A stretch of 53,271 bases of DNA from Fragilaria crotonensis (taxonomy: Eukaryota > Bacillariophyta > Fragilariophyceae > Fragilariales > Fragilariaceae): contig JAKSYS010000433.1 of NCBI GenBank assembly GCA_022925895.1, forward strand, positions 1 through 53,271, read 5' to 3'. The position numbers were made by a program, and so were the translations under genes. The first letter of the stretch is position 1. Every line of letters starts with the position of its first letter. The notes under the pieces are model-generated. The model did no database searches. It had not been told where the DNA came from and saw nothing but the letters and a program-made list of their open reading frames with translations. Below, piece after piece: positions 31,771 to 42,845 of the stretch.

Positions 31771-33270
31771 ATGAGACTCGTTGCGCTGCTGAGCTTGACG
31801 CTAGCGTCAGCAACTGAGGCATTCGCTCCAATTGTAGCATCAAGGGTAAGTTATTGAGCAGACGCAACTCGGCTTCGATCCCCTCCATTCAAAATTGTCC
31901 GTTACTCAAACGAACTCTTCGTGTGTTTGCTTCAGACTCCCTCGTCCATCAGTCTAAATGCTGAATCCCTGACACTCGGTATCTTTGGTGGTGGAACTGT
32001 CGGTGGCGGTATTGTCGAGATCCTCAAAGCAAAGGAAGATATTTTCACCCAGATGACGGGGAAATCCTTGCATGTCAAGAAGATATGCGTTCGAGACGCC
32101 TCCAAGGAACGCGACTTTGTTGTGCCCGATGGTTGCGACATTGTCACCAACTATGATGATATCTTGAACGATGAATCCATCGACTTGGTTGTGGAAGTCA
32201 TGGGCGGAACCGAGGACGCAAAGGACGTTATCTATACTGCCCTCCAAAAGGGGAAGAACGTTGTTACTGCCAACAAGGCATTGATTGCAAAGCACTTGCC
32301 AGAAATCGAAGAGCTCCTGAACAAGATCAACGCGGGCAGGGAGGTACCAGTCGAATTCCGTTTCGAAGCAGCTGTCTGTGGAGGTATTCCAATTATTCGA
32401 TCTATGCAAACTGACTTTGTCGGAGATGAGATTACTATGATGTCCGGCATCATCAACGGATGCACCAATTTTATGCTGACTGGCATGGACCGAGACTCCA
32501 AGTCTTACGACGAAGCTCTGAAGGAGGCATCTGCTCTGGGCTACGCTGAAGCCGATCCCACTTTGGACGTCGGTGGTTTCGATGCTCGCAGTAAGTTGAA
32601 GATCTTGATGCGCTTAGCCTACGGCGTTGAAGTCAGCGAGGAAGAAATCTCGTGTCGTGGTATTACCGAGCTTACAAAGTTGGACTTCGACTACGCTAAA
32701 ATGATGGGAGGTACTGTCAAGTTGCTGGGTGTATCGAAAAAGATTGATGATAAGCGAGTGGCTGCCTTTGTCTCTCCTTGCTACGTCACTGCCGACGACT
32801 CCCTCGCCAACGTCAACGGCGCAACCAATGCAGTAGAAGTGATTTCATCCAATTTGCAATCCTCCACCTACATTGGCCAGGGCGCCGGTCGCTTTCCTAC
32901 TGCCAACAGTTGCGTGAATGACATTATCTCGTTGGCAAAGGGTGATACCAACTCCATGCCATTCAACCCCGCAGCACCCAACAAGATCTTTGTCAACAAC
33001 TACGACTCCGTCTTTTACGTTCGTCTTCGATACCGTGATGGTCTTGGTATTACACGTCAATGCGGCGAGATTTGCGAAAAATACGGTGTTTCGATCCATT
33101 CGTTGTTGCAGAACCCCACCGACAACAAATCTGATGCCGCCTTTGTTATCATTACTGAAAAGGTTGCCCTCTCGAGCATTAAGAAGGTGTGCAATGATTT
33201 AGAAGCATTGGATTGGTGCCGTGGTCCAGCCTTCTACATGCCGGTCTTACGCGAAAATTGGGTTCGGTAA
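31771..33270 (+). CDS. hom: Plastid homoserine dehydrogenase (two exons)
   Basis: Exons join(31771..31845, 31936..33270), 469 residues. Exon 1 is exactly the signal peptide plus plastid motif (MRLVALLSLTLASATEAFAP, with A-F cleavage context); the 90-bp intron is GTAAGT...TTCAG. The mature enzyme has the Rossmann motif GIFGGGTVGGG (40-50), EVMGGTEDAKD, the family string VVTANKALIAKH, MMSGIINGCTNFML and ADPTLDVGGFDARSKLKIL (substrate and metal region), and a C-terminal ACT-like domain from VFYVRLRYRDGLGITRQ. It reduces aspartate semialdehyde to homoserine for threonine, isoleucine and methionine. It is monofunctional: no aspartate kinase domain is attached. The ACT domain suggests feedback control by threonine. 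Very confident. Confidence 0.96.
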
Positions 33271-34187
33271 ACCGAAATGCCTCTATAGAGTAAGCAGAGC
33301 GGTTGATGCAACTGCTAGCAAGTCTACCTCCCCATTAAGTCTGGTAGTATTCTCGTTTGCTTTCGCTACCCATTATTTGAGACATACAAGAAATATAATA
33401 AATATTAATATAACTACTAGCTAGTAGAGGAGCACCATAGGCACTGTTTCAATTCATAATGTCATCATGTGTTGCAGACAGGTGTGTGGTTGTTAGTCTT
33501 GGATGTGGAGATGTATGGTAGTCAATCTTGGATGTGGCAACTCTACCATCTCTAGCTGCTACTACTAGTAGAGTTGTATTTGTACAAGAAATCTACGACT
33601 ACTAGTAGCAGAGTGAGCAATACCTGGATGACCTATTGGAGATCAGAGCGCTGTACATAAAAAATCAGGAAAAGCACGACCACGACTCGCGCTGTCGTGC
33701 CACGCAATGTTTCGATTTTCTGGGCACTTCTTCGTACAGCAAAAAAAATTACCTGTCAACGGTTGCTTTGCTTTACATGAGTGAATTTCGTGACTGTCCG
33801 GTTTGGTGCTTACTCGTATGGTAGTTACAGGCACTGCACTGCCAGTGCGTGTAACGTGTTACGATTAATCGCGAATCGCGACGACGCAAAAAGACCGTAG
33901 GCCATAGGCATTGTTGTTGTGCAAAGCGGTTTGTTTAGCCCTTTCTCGACCAGACGACAATAGTAATCCATCATCCTGTTCGGAGCATAAATTAGTTGAA
34001 CGTCGAGTGCCTTGGTGTATTATTACCCTATTCGACTCCTCAAAGGGGCTTCTGTACCACATTCGTCACACTTGTACTTTTCGACCATCGGTCTCGCCGC
34101 TCGTACATTTCGGTCGTGTCTGACTCAATTCTTTGACAGTGGCAGCAATTTTGTCTCGATCCGACACCAAGGACGAAGATTTCTGTC
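33271..34187. other. Spacer upstream of the PH/J-domain gene
   Basis: No gene is recognised. It includes a short imperfect direct repeat of GTCTTGGATGTGG (about 33495 and 33525) and TACTAGTAG-rich stretches (33560-33610). Confidence 0.4.
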
Positions 34188-36452
34188 ATGGAAGATGTGG
34201 ACCAAGTCAAGCTTGCTCGCATGCTGCGAGAGTGTGCTGTGTTCGTCGAGCGCAATGATTTTCACACTGCCATGTTTCAAGTTCTGTCGGATTTGAGCAC
34301 CTACGTTGCCAAACATCAGAACAATGCCAACAATACCAGTAGCAAAGGACGCGAAGTTCAGAGATCCAACCCCTTGAGCGCCGGCTTTAGTGGCATTACG
34401 AATGCAATTGGAAAAATTGGACTTATGGAAATGGAAAAAGGAAAAGCAAGTTCAACCAAGAACGCAGATCGAGCGAGAGCCGACTTGCAAGAACTTCAGT
34501 CTGGATCTGGTAGTGGTAGCGTTGATAGCGGAGGCGCAACCGCAGATCGATCTTCCTTTCCAGTCCGACCTGGTAAGCCAGCCTTTCAACGTCCTTCCAA
34601 CCCAGAATCGGCACTGATTGCCAGTGGTTGGATAGCACAGCAGAGACGCAGCAAGTTGCGGGTGGTTTGGAAGGATATTTTGGCGACACTTGTTGAAGCA
34701 CGTAAACCAACGGAAGAAACGACACTGTGGATTCAACGAGAAATTGCCAACAACGTGACCGGGAAGAGAGAATTGGAAGCATTGCATAAAATACCAATCA
34801 AGTGGGTGCAGGAAGTGCTCTACTTGGATTTTTATGGCGATTATCGATTTTCAGTCAAAGTGTACAATATCTCGGACGAATTCGTCTTCCGATGCGCCGA
34901 TAGAGGGTCGGCACAAGATTGGGTGGTCACCTTGCGGTCCGTAAAAGAAGAAAATCCGAGGAAACAGCAGGAGTTACGGGATGCCGCCGCTGCAGCTGCG
35001 AACACCTCGGCACATGCAGTTCAGGCCGACGCGGCGGCCAGCATCTCGTCCGACGTCCCAGCGTTTGCCATTCCGGCAACAATCAAGGATTCTCCAGTTA
35101 ACGAACATGGCGTTCGCGACGGCACTGAACAGGCTGTGCCTCGCATGACGGTAAAGGAGATGCAAGCCATTGCTCATGGAGCTGGTGTCAACACGCATGG
35201 CATGGAACGACCCGACCTGGAACGAGTCGTTGCCAGGGTTCTCGGTAAAGGAAGCGTTGCAAACGGGTATGATCCGTTAGATAAAGTCCAGGTTGATGCT
35301 GCGCGGCGACGCGAAGAGGCTGAACGCCTTGAACAGATGCGACGTGTCGCGGAAAGCGAAGCCTCGGCACAGGCAGCTTTGGCTGCGGCGGCCGCGGCCC
35401 TAGCTGATGCGGGCGTTGACGATGAAAAACGTCGTCATCTGGAGGAAATGCAAGCCCAGCGCGTGGCAGAGGCTCGGCGTAAGGCGGCAGAGGAAGACGA
35501 GAAACGCCGACAATTAGAGGAAGCGCAAGCCCAGCGCGTGGCAGAGGCTCGGCGCAAGGCAGCAGAGGAAGAGGAGAAACGCCAGGCGGCAATTTTGGAA
35601 GAGCAAAGGCGACAAGCTGCATTGGCCGAAGAACGACGTATTGCCGAGGAACAAATGAAAATCGCAGAAGAGCAGAGACGCCAGGCAGCAGCCGCGGAGG
35701 AACAAAGGCGCCGCCTGGCAGAACAGGAGCACATGAGGCGGCAAGAAGAGGAGAGGATTAGAGCTCAGCAACAGTACCAACAAGCGCAGCAGCAGTGGCA
35801 GGCGCAGCAAGCGGCGCAACAGCAGTGGCAGGCACAGCAGGCAGCTGCCGCCGCTGCGCAACAACGCGCCCAGGCTGCTCAAGCTGCTCAATGGCAACAG
35901 TGGCAGCAGCAACAACAGCAGCAGCAACAACAACAACAACAGCAAAAACAGAGCCAGCAACAGCAACAGTCTTTCCCTCAGCACCCACAGCGTCCATCTG
36001 AACCCCCCGCTTCAAGCGCAGATATGAAGTACACTAAAATGGCCGAGGAAAGCAAAGGAGGTGAAGCTGTGACGATTAATGCCGTGAAGCGAAGCATACT
36101 GACTCATTGGGCTCTGCAGCCACCAAATCTGCAGCATCTTCGGTCTATATCAGATTTGTTGATAACAATTCATTCTGTTTTTCCTCCAGCCTTTGGCGTG
36201 CCTGGCCACGATCATTTCAAAAAGTGGACACCCATTACTCGTCAAGAGTTGATTCCGGTCGGCGCAGTTCCTGATGTCGAGAAGCTGAACAAGGCCGTTA
36301 AAAAGCTACGGTTCTTCCTGCATCCAGACAAGTTACCACGAGACCTGAATGAGGAGCAACAGTTCATGTGCAGAATGCTGTGGGATGTCTCGTCCGACGC
36401 GTGGGAGGAGTTCAAGAAGAGGCACGAAGAGTTGGATTGGATGCAAAAGTGA
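34188..36452 (+). CDS. PH-like, coiled-coil, polyQ and J-domain protein
   Basis: A 754-residue single-exon protein. The order is: a helical N-terminus (ARMLRECAVFVERNDFHTA); a PH-like domain at about 140-255 (ESALIASGWIAQQRRS...WKDIL...YLDFYGDYRFSVKVYN...FRCADRGSAQDWVVTLRSV); a SAP-like helix pair at about 323-355 (MTVKEMQAIAHGAGVNTHGM); a long charged coiled coil with two near-identical units (VAEARRKAAEE); a glutamine-rich tract ending in 14 consecutive Q (35915-35940 area); and a C-terminal J-like domain with HPDK at 712-715 and DAWEEFKKRHEEL after it, resembling the C-terminal auxilin J-domain. A PH domain plus a J-domain suggests recruitment of Hsp70 to a membrane, as auxilin does at clathrin coats. 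That role is inferred; clathrin-binding motifs are not seen. Confidence 0.82.
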   Translation: MEDVDQVKLARMLRECAVFVERNDFHTAMFQVLSDLSTYVAKHQNNANNTSSKGREVQRSNPLSAGFSGITNAIGKIGLMEMEKGKASSTKNADRARADLQELQSGSGSGSVDSGGATADRSSFPVRPGKPAFQRPSNPESALIASGWIAQQRRSKLRVVWKDILATLVEARKPTEETTLWIQREIANNVTGKRELEALHKIPIKWVQEVLYLDFYGDYRFSVKVYNISDEFVFRCADRGSAQDWVVTLRSVKEENPRKQQELRDAAAAAANTSAHAVQADAAASISSDVPAFAIPATIKDSPVNEHGVRDGTEQAVPRMTVKEMQAIAHGAGVNTHGMERPDLERVVARVLGKGSVANGYDPLDKVQVDAARRREEAERLEQMRRVAESEASAQAALAAAAAALADAGVDDEKRRHLEEMQAQRVAEARRKAAEEDEKRRQLEEAQAQRVAEARRKAAEEEEKRQAAILEEQRRQAALAEERRIAEEQMKIAEEQRRQAAAAEEQRRRLAEQEHMRRQEEERIRAQQQYQQAQQQWQAQQAAQQQWQAQQAAAAAAQQRAQAAQAAQWQQWQQQQQQQQQQQQQQKQSQQQQQSFPQHPQRPSEPPASSADMKYTKMAEESKGGEAVTINAVKRSILTHWALQPPNLQHLRSISDLLITIHSVFPPAFGVPGHDHFKKWTPITRQELIPVGAVPDVEKLNKAVKKLRFFLHPDKLPRDLNEEQQFMCRMLWDVSSDAWEEFKKRHEELDWMQK

Positions 36453-36517
36453 AACGTATTCTGTTTAGTGTCCTGTTGACATGATAATCCTATTATTGTT
36501 TGATACGTAGTAGCCAA

Positions 36518-38359
36518 TTACAATTTGAGCCAAACGCCGGACGTGCATTTGAAACCCGACCCAAAGGCAACCTGCAAGACTCGGTCTCCTTTCTTCAGCG
36601 GGTTCGTTTTTTGATGTTCATGAATGTACTCCAGCTCGTACCAGATCGATGACGAACTTGTGTTTCCATAGTTCAACAACGCCATACGCGATGGCTCCGT
36701 GTGGTAAAGCTCTAATTTCATATTCTTTTCGATACCTGAAAGATTTGAGGAAAGACGGTTAGGATATTTGATTGCACAAGATACACGAGGAAGTAGATGT
36801 CCATTACTCGAAACACCTTGACAACGTACCATCAATAACCGCCCGTCCACCAGCGTGGATGCAAAAGTGGTCAATACCAGTCTTAAAATCAGGAACATAT
36901 GGCTTCACAATTGGAATCTTCTTGGACAAATCATCCATCTTGTTCGCTCTGAGCGTTCGAGTCGCGAATTTGCATATAAATCGCGCCACGAGGGAAACGA
37001 CAACCTTCAGTTGCTCGGTCAGAGGTAGGACTAGCGGTCCCAGCATGGTGAAGTTCTTTTCCATGCACTTTCCAGCAACCTTGACAATTTCCTTGGAGAG
37101 GCGTACTCCGCGTTCCCCAGCAGCATCTTCGGTTTCGTAGACACATTCGTAGGATTCAGGACCTGTACCTTGGACGCGCACGGTGTGCAAGAGTTTGTAC
37201 CACGCACGGCGACCATCATACCAGCTGTTGGACAAGACCATGGCGGCGCCGCCGCATCGGAAGAGAGTATTTTGAATTAAGAAACCACGGTCGTTTCCGT
37301 GGTAGAGGTTAGGGGTGATAATTTCGGTCGACACCACCAAGGCTTTGCCGCCGCGAAAACCGCGTTTGGCCTGCAAGAGCTGTTTCGCGAGATCGATACT
37401 AATGAGCGACGCACTGCAACCCATACCGCCGAGATTAAAGGTAGTGAGATCAGAGCGCATGCCAAATTTTGATGCAACCATGGCGCAAAGGGAAGGCGTT
37501 GGGGAGAATAGGGAACAGTTGATTACAAGAACATCAATTTCTTTGGGATCAACCTTAGCCTTCCTCAAAGCCTGTTCTACGACATCAAAAAGAACAATCT
37601 CGGCTTCCTTGCGACTTGCCTCAATAGATCTATCTGCCTTTTCGCCTTTAAGAGTTCTGGTAATACCTGGTGGCCACGCCGTTGCTTGGCCGGTTCCAGA
37701 TTGCTGAAGGATTCTCCTCATGAAATCGATAGATTCTTCCGTAAAACAACCTTGATTTTTCATCATTTGAACAATCTCATCCTGAGAGCATTTCCACGAC
37801 TCTGGTGCTTTAAATGTGGCGAATGATAGTAAGTAAATTGGGTTGTCCGTGCGGATGAACCATGCGACGATACACAGCACCAACGCGGTCGTCTTGACAG
37901 CGGGAGAAAACATATCAAAGCCATCGGCTTCGTATAGGGAGTTGAAGAAACCCACAATCAAATCCTTTGTCGCGAGGGCAACTGCTGTGACAGTTTCCAT
38001 AGAAAATTCACCAGGGGTGAGGTCTGTGACCACCTGGTGCACAATCTGAGCAATGAGAACCACAATACCCAAAATCATGAGTTCAGGAACGTGTGTTCCA
38101 AGAACATGAGTCCAGTTAATCATCCTGTTGCAGAGGCGGACAGAGGCGTGAGCAAACGACACATGCCATGTTCGAAAGCTTTCAACTTCCAGCCATTGCA
38201 CTTCTTTGGCTAAGCCTTTACAACTTACCCGATAAGATTGGAGCGGCGGACCCTGTAGCTTCGTGCCGTACTCTCTCCCGCAACGCTCATATCCGATTCA
38301 GAACCAACTCGCCGCATACTAGAGGCTTCAGTTCGCGTTCTATCAGCTTCGGGTGCCAT
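36518..38359 (-). CDS. 3-ketoacyl-CoA synthase (FAE1/KCS family), three exons
   Basis: Exons complement(36518..36735, 36830..38124, 38229..38359), 547 residues from ATG 38359. The introns are GTAAGT...ACAG (104 bp) and GTACGT...TTCAG (94 bp); both junctions keep frame, and the second restores HAGGRAVIDGIEKNMKL. Two N-terminal hydrophobic spans (LMILGIVVLIAQIVHQVV; TTALVLCIVAWFI) anchor it in the ER. The thiolase-fold triad is present: Cys280 in GGMGCSAS, His467 in IHAGGRAVI and Asn500 in NYGNTSSSS. INCSLFSPTPSL and FGSGFKCTSGVW are further family hallmarks. It condenses malonyl-CoA with a long acyl-CoA, the first step of very-long-chain fatty acid elongation. An N-terminal cytosolic extension of about 44 residues rich in Ser and Arg precedes the first span. 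Confidence 0.95.
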
Positions 38360-38712
38360 ATTGCTGTGGCAAGATTGTGCAATCGATTCTATGGGAGAGG
38401 GATCCAAGCAATGAGCAACTAATCAAAAATACGTGAACTCACTTCACTGTGAGAGTGAGAGTCGAATTTTCCTGATCTTAAAAATGTCGACGTCTGTGCT
38501 CCATGATGTCTCAAAACTCGATCGTTCACGTCATCGAATCAAGCCAATATATTTATTGGTGTACGTCGTACCAAAGGGTCTACTGTACGTACCTGGTACT
38601 CCACTTCTCAAAGTACGAGACACGTACTTGCAAATAACCAAGATCCGTCAATCGAAGAGCCGAAAATGGGAAGGCGCCATACGTATTTTTTCATGAACGA
38701 ACAAGCTGTTCT

Positions 38713-38740
38713 CGGAGTACGGAGTACGGAGTACGGAGTA
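38713..38740. repeat. (CGGAGTA)4 array
   Basis: Four perfect heptamers, followed by a partial one. Confidence 0.95.
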
Positions 38741-38999
38741 CAGAAGTACTCTGTACAGGTACCAGTACCATACCGTAGGGAACTGTACACTGTATACAGT
38801 ACAACTGTTCTACATTCTACGGTACGTGTACTGGACTTCGGAGTAATCCAGTTCTGGGCGTATGGTACAAGTACTACTAGTACTTGTTCATCTTGTACAC
38901 TACTAGTACCGTAGAACCAGCGACAATCCGTCTGTTAGTTCGATGAGACGATCTCCCGGGTTCCCGCCTAATCTTCCCAAAGCAAACTTGCGATACGGC

Positions 39000-39237
39000 G
39001 CCTAAAATAAACGGTTTTTTGCCTGTATGCCTATTCGGAAGTTGAGTTTTGCCTAAAAGAAGCACTTTTTGCTCATTAAATTGCTCCCCGTACCAGTCAA
39101 CAGTAAGTTAGTAGACAGCTCATGTATGATTTCTCCGTAGAAATGGTCTTAACTCGTAAAATGCCTAAAATAGGCGGCCATAATCTCATTCGCGGCGCCT
39201 AAAAGAAGCTCTTTTAGGAACGTAAGGCGATCGCCTT
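39000..39237. repeat. Four GCCTAAAA words, hairpin and palindrome cluster
   Basis: GCCTAAAA starts at 39000, 39051, 39163 and 39197. The last forms a hairpin (CCTAAAAG-5 nt-CTTTTAGG, 39198-39218), followed by the perfect 14-bp palindrome AAGGCGATCGCCTT (39224-39237). Confidence 0.75.
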
Positions 39238-39730
39238 ATTAAACCATGCCTGGTTATATCTCATCAACTGATGTAGGCCAATTGAAGCAGAACGGAAACA
39301 ACGAGTGCATGCAATACAACGCATTAAATGAACTCCGCGAACTCATGAAGCAGACTAGACAGGGTATTTCAACTGGACTGCGAGTAACCGATTGAAACAT
39401 TTTTGGACCTATACTCATACTGAACAAAATTACGCGGACAATTTGCTTTCACACGTCCTGCAAAATGGTAACGTATAAAAGGCAACATACTATAAGGATG
39501 AATACGAACCTTTACAAATTGGTGTCCGATCTAGTCAATACTCGTACCTCCCTCCCTTCTGGGGCGCCACTTCCTTTGTTGGCTGAAAGATTCCGGCATT
39601 CCATTATTTTATATAAACGAAGACAAAACCGCGCCGAGTGAAATGAAATGCCACAGCACCATGCAGTATCCGTTTAGATGAAAGTGGGTCGATTGCACAA
39701 ATACATAGTCCTGGAATTTCGGCAGTCAGT

Positions 39731-41060
39731 TCAGTCCTTCGTTGAATCTTCGTCGAACCCGCTTCGAAAAGACATGTGCATCATACTGGTCTCTAACCCC
39801 ACACTCCCAAGAGAACTGGCAACACTCATATCGAATTTTGAGGCTGCTTTTTTCTTGTGATCTAATTCATTGGCGAAATTCGCGGGCGGCAATTTCCTGC
39901 TGTTGTCGATCCTGGGGTAGACCGATGGGGCATCTTCCGATATTCGCATTGAGTCTTCAAAGACAGCGCTCAGATTGCTGGCATCCGTCATATCCCCAAT
40001 TGAGAAACTCATGGCTGATAGATGTTGTGATGAATTTTCCATTTTCCTCGTTGGCTTCTCTGCTGATACCTTTTCCTTGGTGAAGACATTGTCAAAGGTC
40101 AATGAGTCGTCACGTTGAATACCACGACGCATTGGTGCCGGAGCTGCCCCGTCTACTGCTATAGTTAGTTGAGCGTTCGGATTGATTGGGGTAGGCTCCA
40201 AGTGGACTGACTCATAGACTGATTCAGGATACCCTGCCCTTGATAGGGCTGAATACCCCCCTCCAGATTGGCGAAGGCCGGCCAGCTGAGTTGTTCCCGG
40301 AGGAATTGACATCGTCCCTGGAATAACACGATTATCTTGCATATGTAAGACACCACCCATTTGCATCATACCAGACGAATGTATCATGCTAGGCGACAAC
40401 AAGTTCAAGTCACCTTGCCCTTGCTGTCCCATTGATGATCCAAAACTAGATGATATGAAATTAGGAGTCTCGCCTCTACCGAATCCCGACGGTCCACCAT
40501 ACTCCTAAAGAAACATGACATTCAGGTATGTTAGAATGAATTTGCTTGCATTAATTCAATAACAACGACGACGACCAATTCTGAGGAAGAAAAAAATGCG
40601 GATCTGCGTTTTCAAAAGTGAAGCAGATGTTCGGATGCCTGAGAAGTTTTGTACGCACCTCGTGTACTGAGAGAGGCGTAGAATCCACCTCCTCTTCGTC
40701 GCCTGGGGACATGTCCTTCAGCAACTCTGGTGCCCCTTCTCGCAATGCTTGCCGAGTCTTATCCAACGCTTTCTTGTCACCGATGTCATACCAGAGCTTG
40801 GTATCATTGTCTTGTTTCAAAAACCGACCAGGGGGGTCTCGTTTTCCAATTTCGTCTACAATCATCCGTGAAAATTTGCCCTTACGAGCCTTTGGGCACG
40901 CTACATAAGCTACTTTATGTTGACGAACAAGTTCTCTGAAGTATTCATTTCCCGGATGGTAATTCACAAAGTTACCTCGTCCTGAAAGCACATCATGATC
41001 GTGAGGATATATGATTGAGCCATCTTGTTGTTTGCTTTGGTCGCCAGTTCCTTCGGACAT
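39731..41060 (-). CDS. DUF6824-domain protein, two exons (possible transcriptional regulator)
   Basis: Exons complement(39731..40504, 40659..41060), 391 residues. The 154-bp intron (GTGCGT...TTTAG) joins ...PLSVHE to EYGGPSGFGRG in frame. The N-terminal DUF6824 domain (about 18-115) has the diagnostic PHDHDVLSGRGNFVNYHPGN, YFRELVRQHK, KGKFSRMIVDEI and a WYDIGDKKALDKTRQALREGAPEL tail. This domain is greatly expanded in diatoms; its molecular role is not established, though the basic, helix-rich form and association with disordered tails suggest nucleic-acid binding. The rest is a Gly/Ser/Met/Gln-rich disordered tail (GMMQMGGVLHMQDNR). No targeting signal is seen. Confidence 0.88.
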
Positions 41061-41723
41061 CGTTTCAAGTCACGCAGCGCGAGATTCTGGTTTGCACTGA
41101 GAGTCTTCCGACGACCACACTCTCACAGAAAGTGCAATTTGAAGTCTTCTCGGGTTTTTCAGTCACACTATTACCCCACCCTCGTGGCCGTCCCACAAAA
41201 TGACGCAAAAGGGGGCTAGCGGCTAGCGGTGGAGCGATATGGTACTGCCATACGAAACCTTTAATTTAATAGAACAAAAATAGACGCGCGGTACACGTGC
41301 TCACATCACGCCTTGTCCGCCAAAATAATACCATTTTTCGAAGTCATCTGCATGTCCTGCAGGGATGAAGAAACTTTGACGTGCGTCGGATGTCCGTTTG
41401 GGTTAAGAAGTTTGCGTAAGAAACTGTCATATCCACGGAGTGCACAATGTCACGATTCTCGTTACACACCACAAATCCGAGTTGAACAAGATGACGCCAG
41501 TAAAACAAATTCGTTGGGTCCGTCTTGCATTGACCGTTCCACGTGGACGTCCGACCAGCATACGTATTGCCATCAACCATCGAAGACGTCCAAAACGATC
41601 GTCCTCGCCGCATCAGCCAGTGACTGACACATTGTATTCTAGTTCGTTCATCCAGCAGCTGGTTCCCTCAACCAAGAAAACGACGTCGACTGAAGTATAT
41701 CCAACACAACAAAAGAAACAACA
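41061..41723. other. Divergent promoter between DUF6824 and IF-3 genes
   Basis: No protein-like open frame. It contains a doubled GGCTAGCGGCTAGCGG stretch at about 41215-41229. Confidence 0.4.
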
Positions 41724-42845
41724 ATGATGGCTGCAACAGCTAGCCGACATCTCATGTGGTCGCTTTCTACGAGCTACCGGCGGAAGCTCACAATTTTCGC
41801 TTTCGTTGTCTTGTTTTCTTCCGTTGCCGTTCATCCCTTTACAATGCCGTCACCACAATCACAAACACGGCTGCTTGTTCGTTCCCCCGTTGTTGCACTC
41901 TTTGCCAGAAAGGGTGGTGGTGGTGGTGGACGCAAGCGATACGCGGCCAGGGTTGTCGAGGAAGATAGGCCTCCCATGAATGAACAGGTGCCAGATGTGG
42001 AGCTTCGAGTTGTGACGGCCAGCTCGAGTGGGAAAGATGAAGCGTTGGGTGTCATGACCAAGGCGGATGCTCTGGCCATGGCCAAGACGCTTGGGGGTTT
42101 GGATCTCATTCTTATCAACAACAATTCGGTCCCTCCAGTGTGCAAGATCGCTGATTACTCAAAATATCGGTACAATAAAGAAAAGAAGGCGAAGGAGGTG
42201 AAGAAAAATTCAAAGGCGTCGGAGATCAAGGAAGTCAAGATGTCGTACAAGATTGATGTTCATGACTATGACGTCCGACGACGAAATGCTGCCAAGTTCT
42301 TAAGTCAAGGAAATCGTGTCAAGTGCACAATCGTTTTCCGTGGTCGTGAGATTCAGCACGACAAGCTTGGATTTGAATTGTTGGATAAGCTGGCCGTCGA
42401 TTTGGAGAAGCTAGCCCTGCGTGAAGGCCCTCCAAAGCGTGAGGGGCGCATGTTGGCTGCCATCCTAGGTCCTCGTCCAGAAGTTGTTAAGGCTGTGACA
42501 GATGCTAAACGTGCTGTAGAGAAGGCGAAGAAGAAGAAGAGAGAGGCTAGCTTCAACGCTAGACTAGGAGGTGAAGCCACAAAGGAAGAACAGGAGGCTT
42601 TCGCTCAAGCCGTTGCCGAAGCCGAGGTTCAAGAAGATCAGCTTCTAAGCGCTCTATCACTCGATTTGAATACAGACGATGATGTGGATGAAGATCTCGA
42701 CGACGACGAAGAAGATGATGATGATGACGACGACGACGACGATGAGGAGGACGATGGTGACGAAGGTGATGATGATGACAATGTAGAGTCATCGCTCGAT
42801 GCCCTTCTTGGAAGCGACGATCTTACGGATGACCTTTTCTCGTAG
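41724..42845 (+). CDS. infC: Plastid translation initiation factor IF-3 with acidic tail
   Basis: A 373-residue single-exon protein; the start is at 41724 or the adjacent ATG 41727. A signal-like segment (LTIFAFVVLFSSVAVHPF, residues 22-39) with HPFTMPS after it suggests plastid import. The IF-3 N-domain is at about 83-158 (PPMNEQVPDVELRVV...GLDLILINNNSVPPVCKIADYSKYRY), and the C-domain at about 167-250 (EIKEVKMSYKIDVHDYDVRRRNAAKFL...CTIVFRGREIQH...GRMLAAILGP). A Lys-rich helix and a very acidic tail follow (long Asp/Glu run about 315-350). IF-3 keeps ribosomal subunits apart and checks the start codon; here it would act on the 70S plastid ribosome. Acidic tails occur in chloroplast IF-3 of algae and are thought to tune activity. 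Confidence 0.94.
   Translation: MMAATASRHLMWSLSTSYRRKLTIFAFVVLFSSVAVHPFTMPSPQSQTRLLVRSPVVALFARKGGGGGGRKRYAARVVEEDRPPMNEQVPDVELRVVTASSSGKDEALGVMTKADALAMAKTLGGLDLILINNNSVPPVCKIADYSKYRYNKEKKAKEVKKNSKASEIKEVKMSYKIDVHDYDVRRRNAAKFLSQGNRVKCTIVFRGREIQHDKLGFELLDKLAVDLEKLALREGPPKREGRMLAAILGPRPEVVKAVTDAKRAVEKAKKKKREASFNARLGGEATKEEQEAFAQAVAEAEVQEDQLLSALSLDLNTDDDVDEDLDDDEEDDDDDDDDDDEEDDGDEGDDDDNVESSLDALLGSDDLTDDLFS

Larger units (their letters stand above)
38360..39730. other. 1.4-kb spacer with short repeats
   Basis: No gene is recognised. It holds the CGGAGTA array (38713-38740), a cluster of four GCCTAAAA words with a hairpin and a 14-bp palindrome (39000-39237), and a GTAC-rich stretch (38560-38910). 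Confidence 0.45.

Noticed and set aside
35514-35984. Leucine-rich antisense frame of 156 codons
   Set aside because: It is the antisense of the Gln/Ala/Glu-rich coiled coil; leucine runs are the complement of CAG/CAA-type codons.
42559-42792. Histidine/arginine-rich antisense frame
   Set aside because: Antisense of the Asp/Glu codon run in IF-3.
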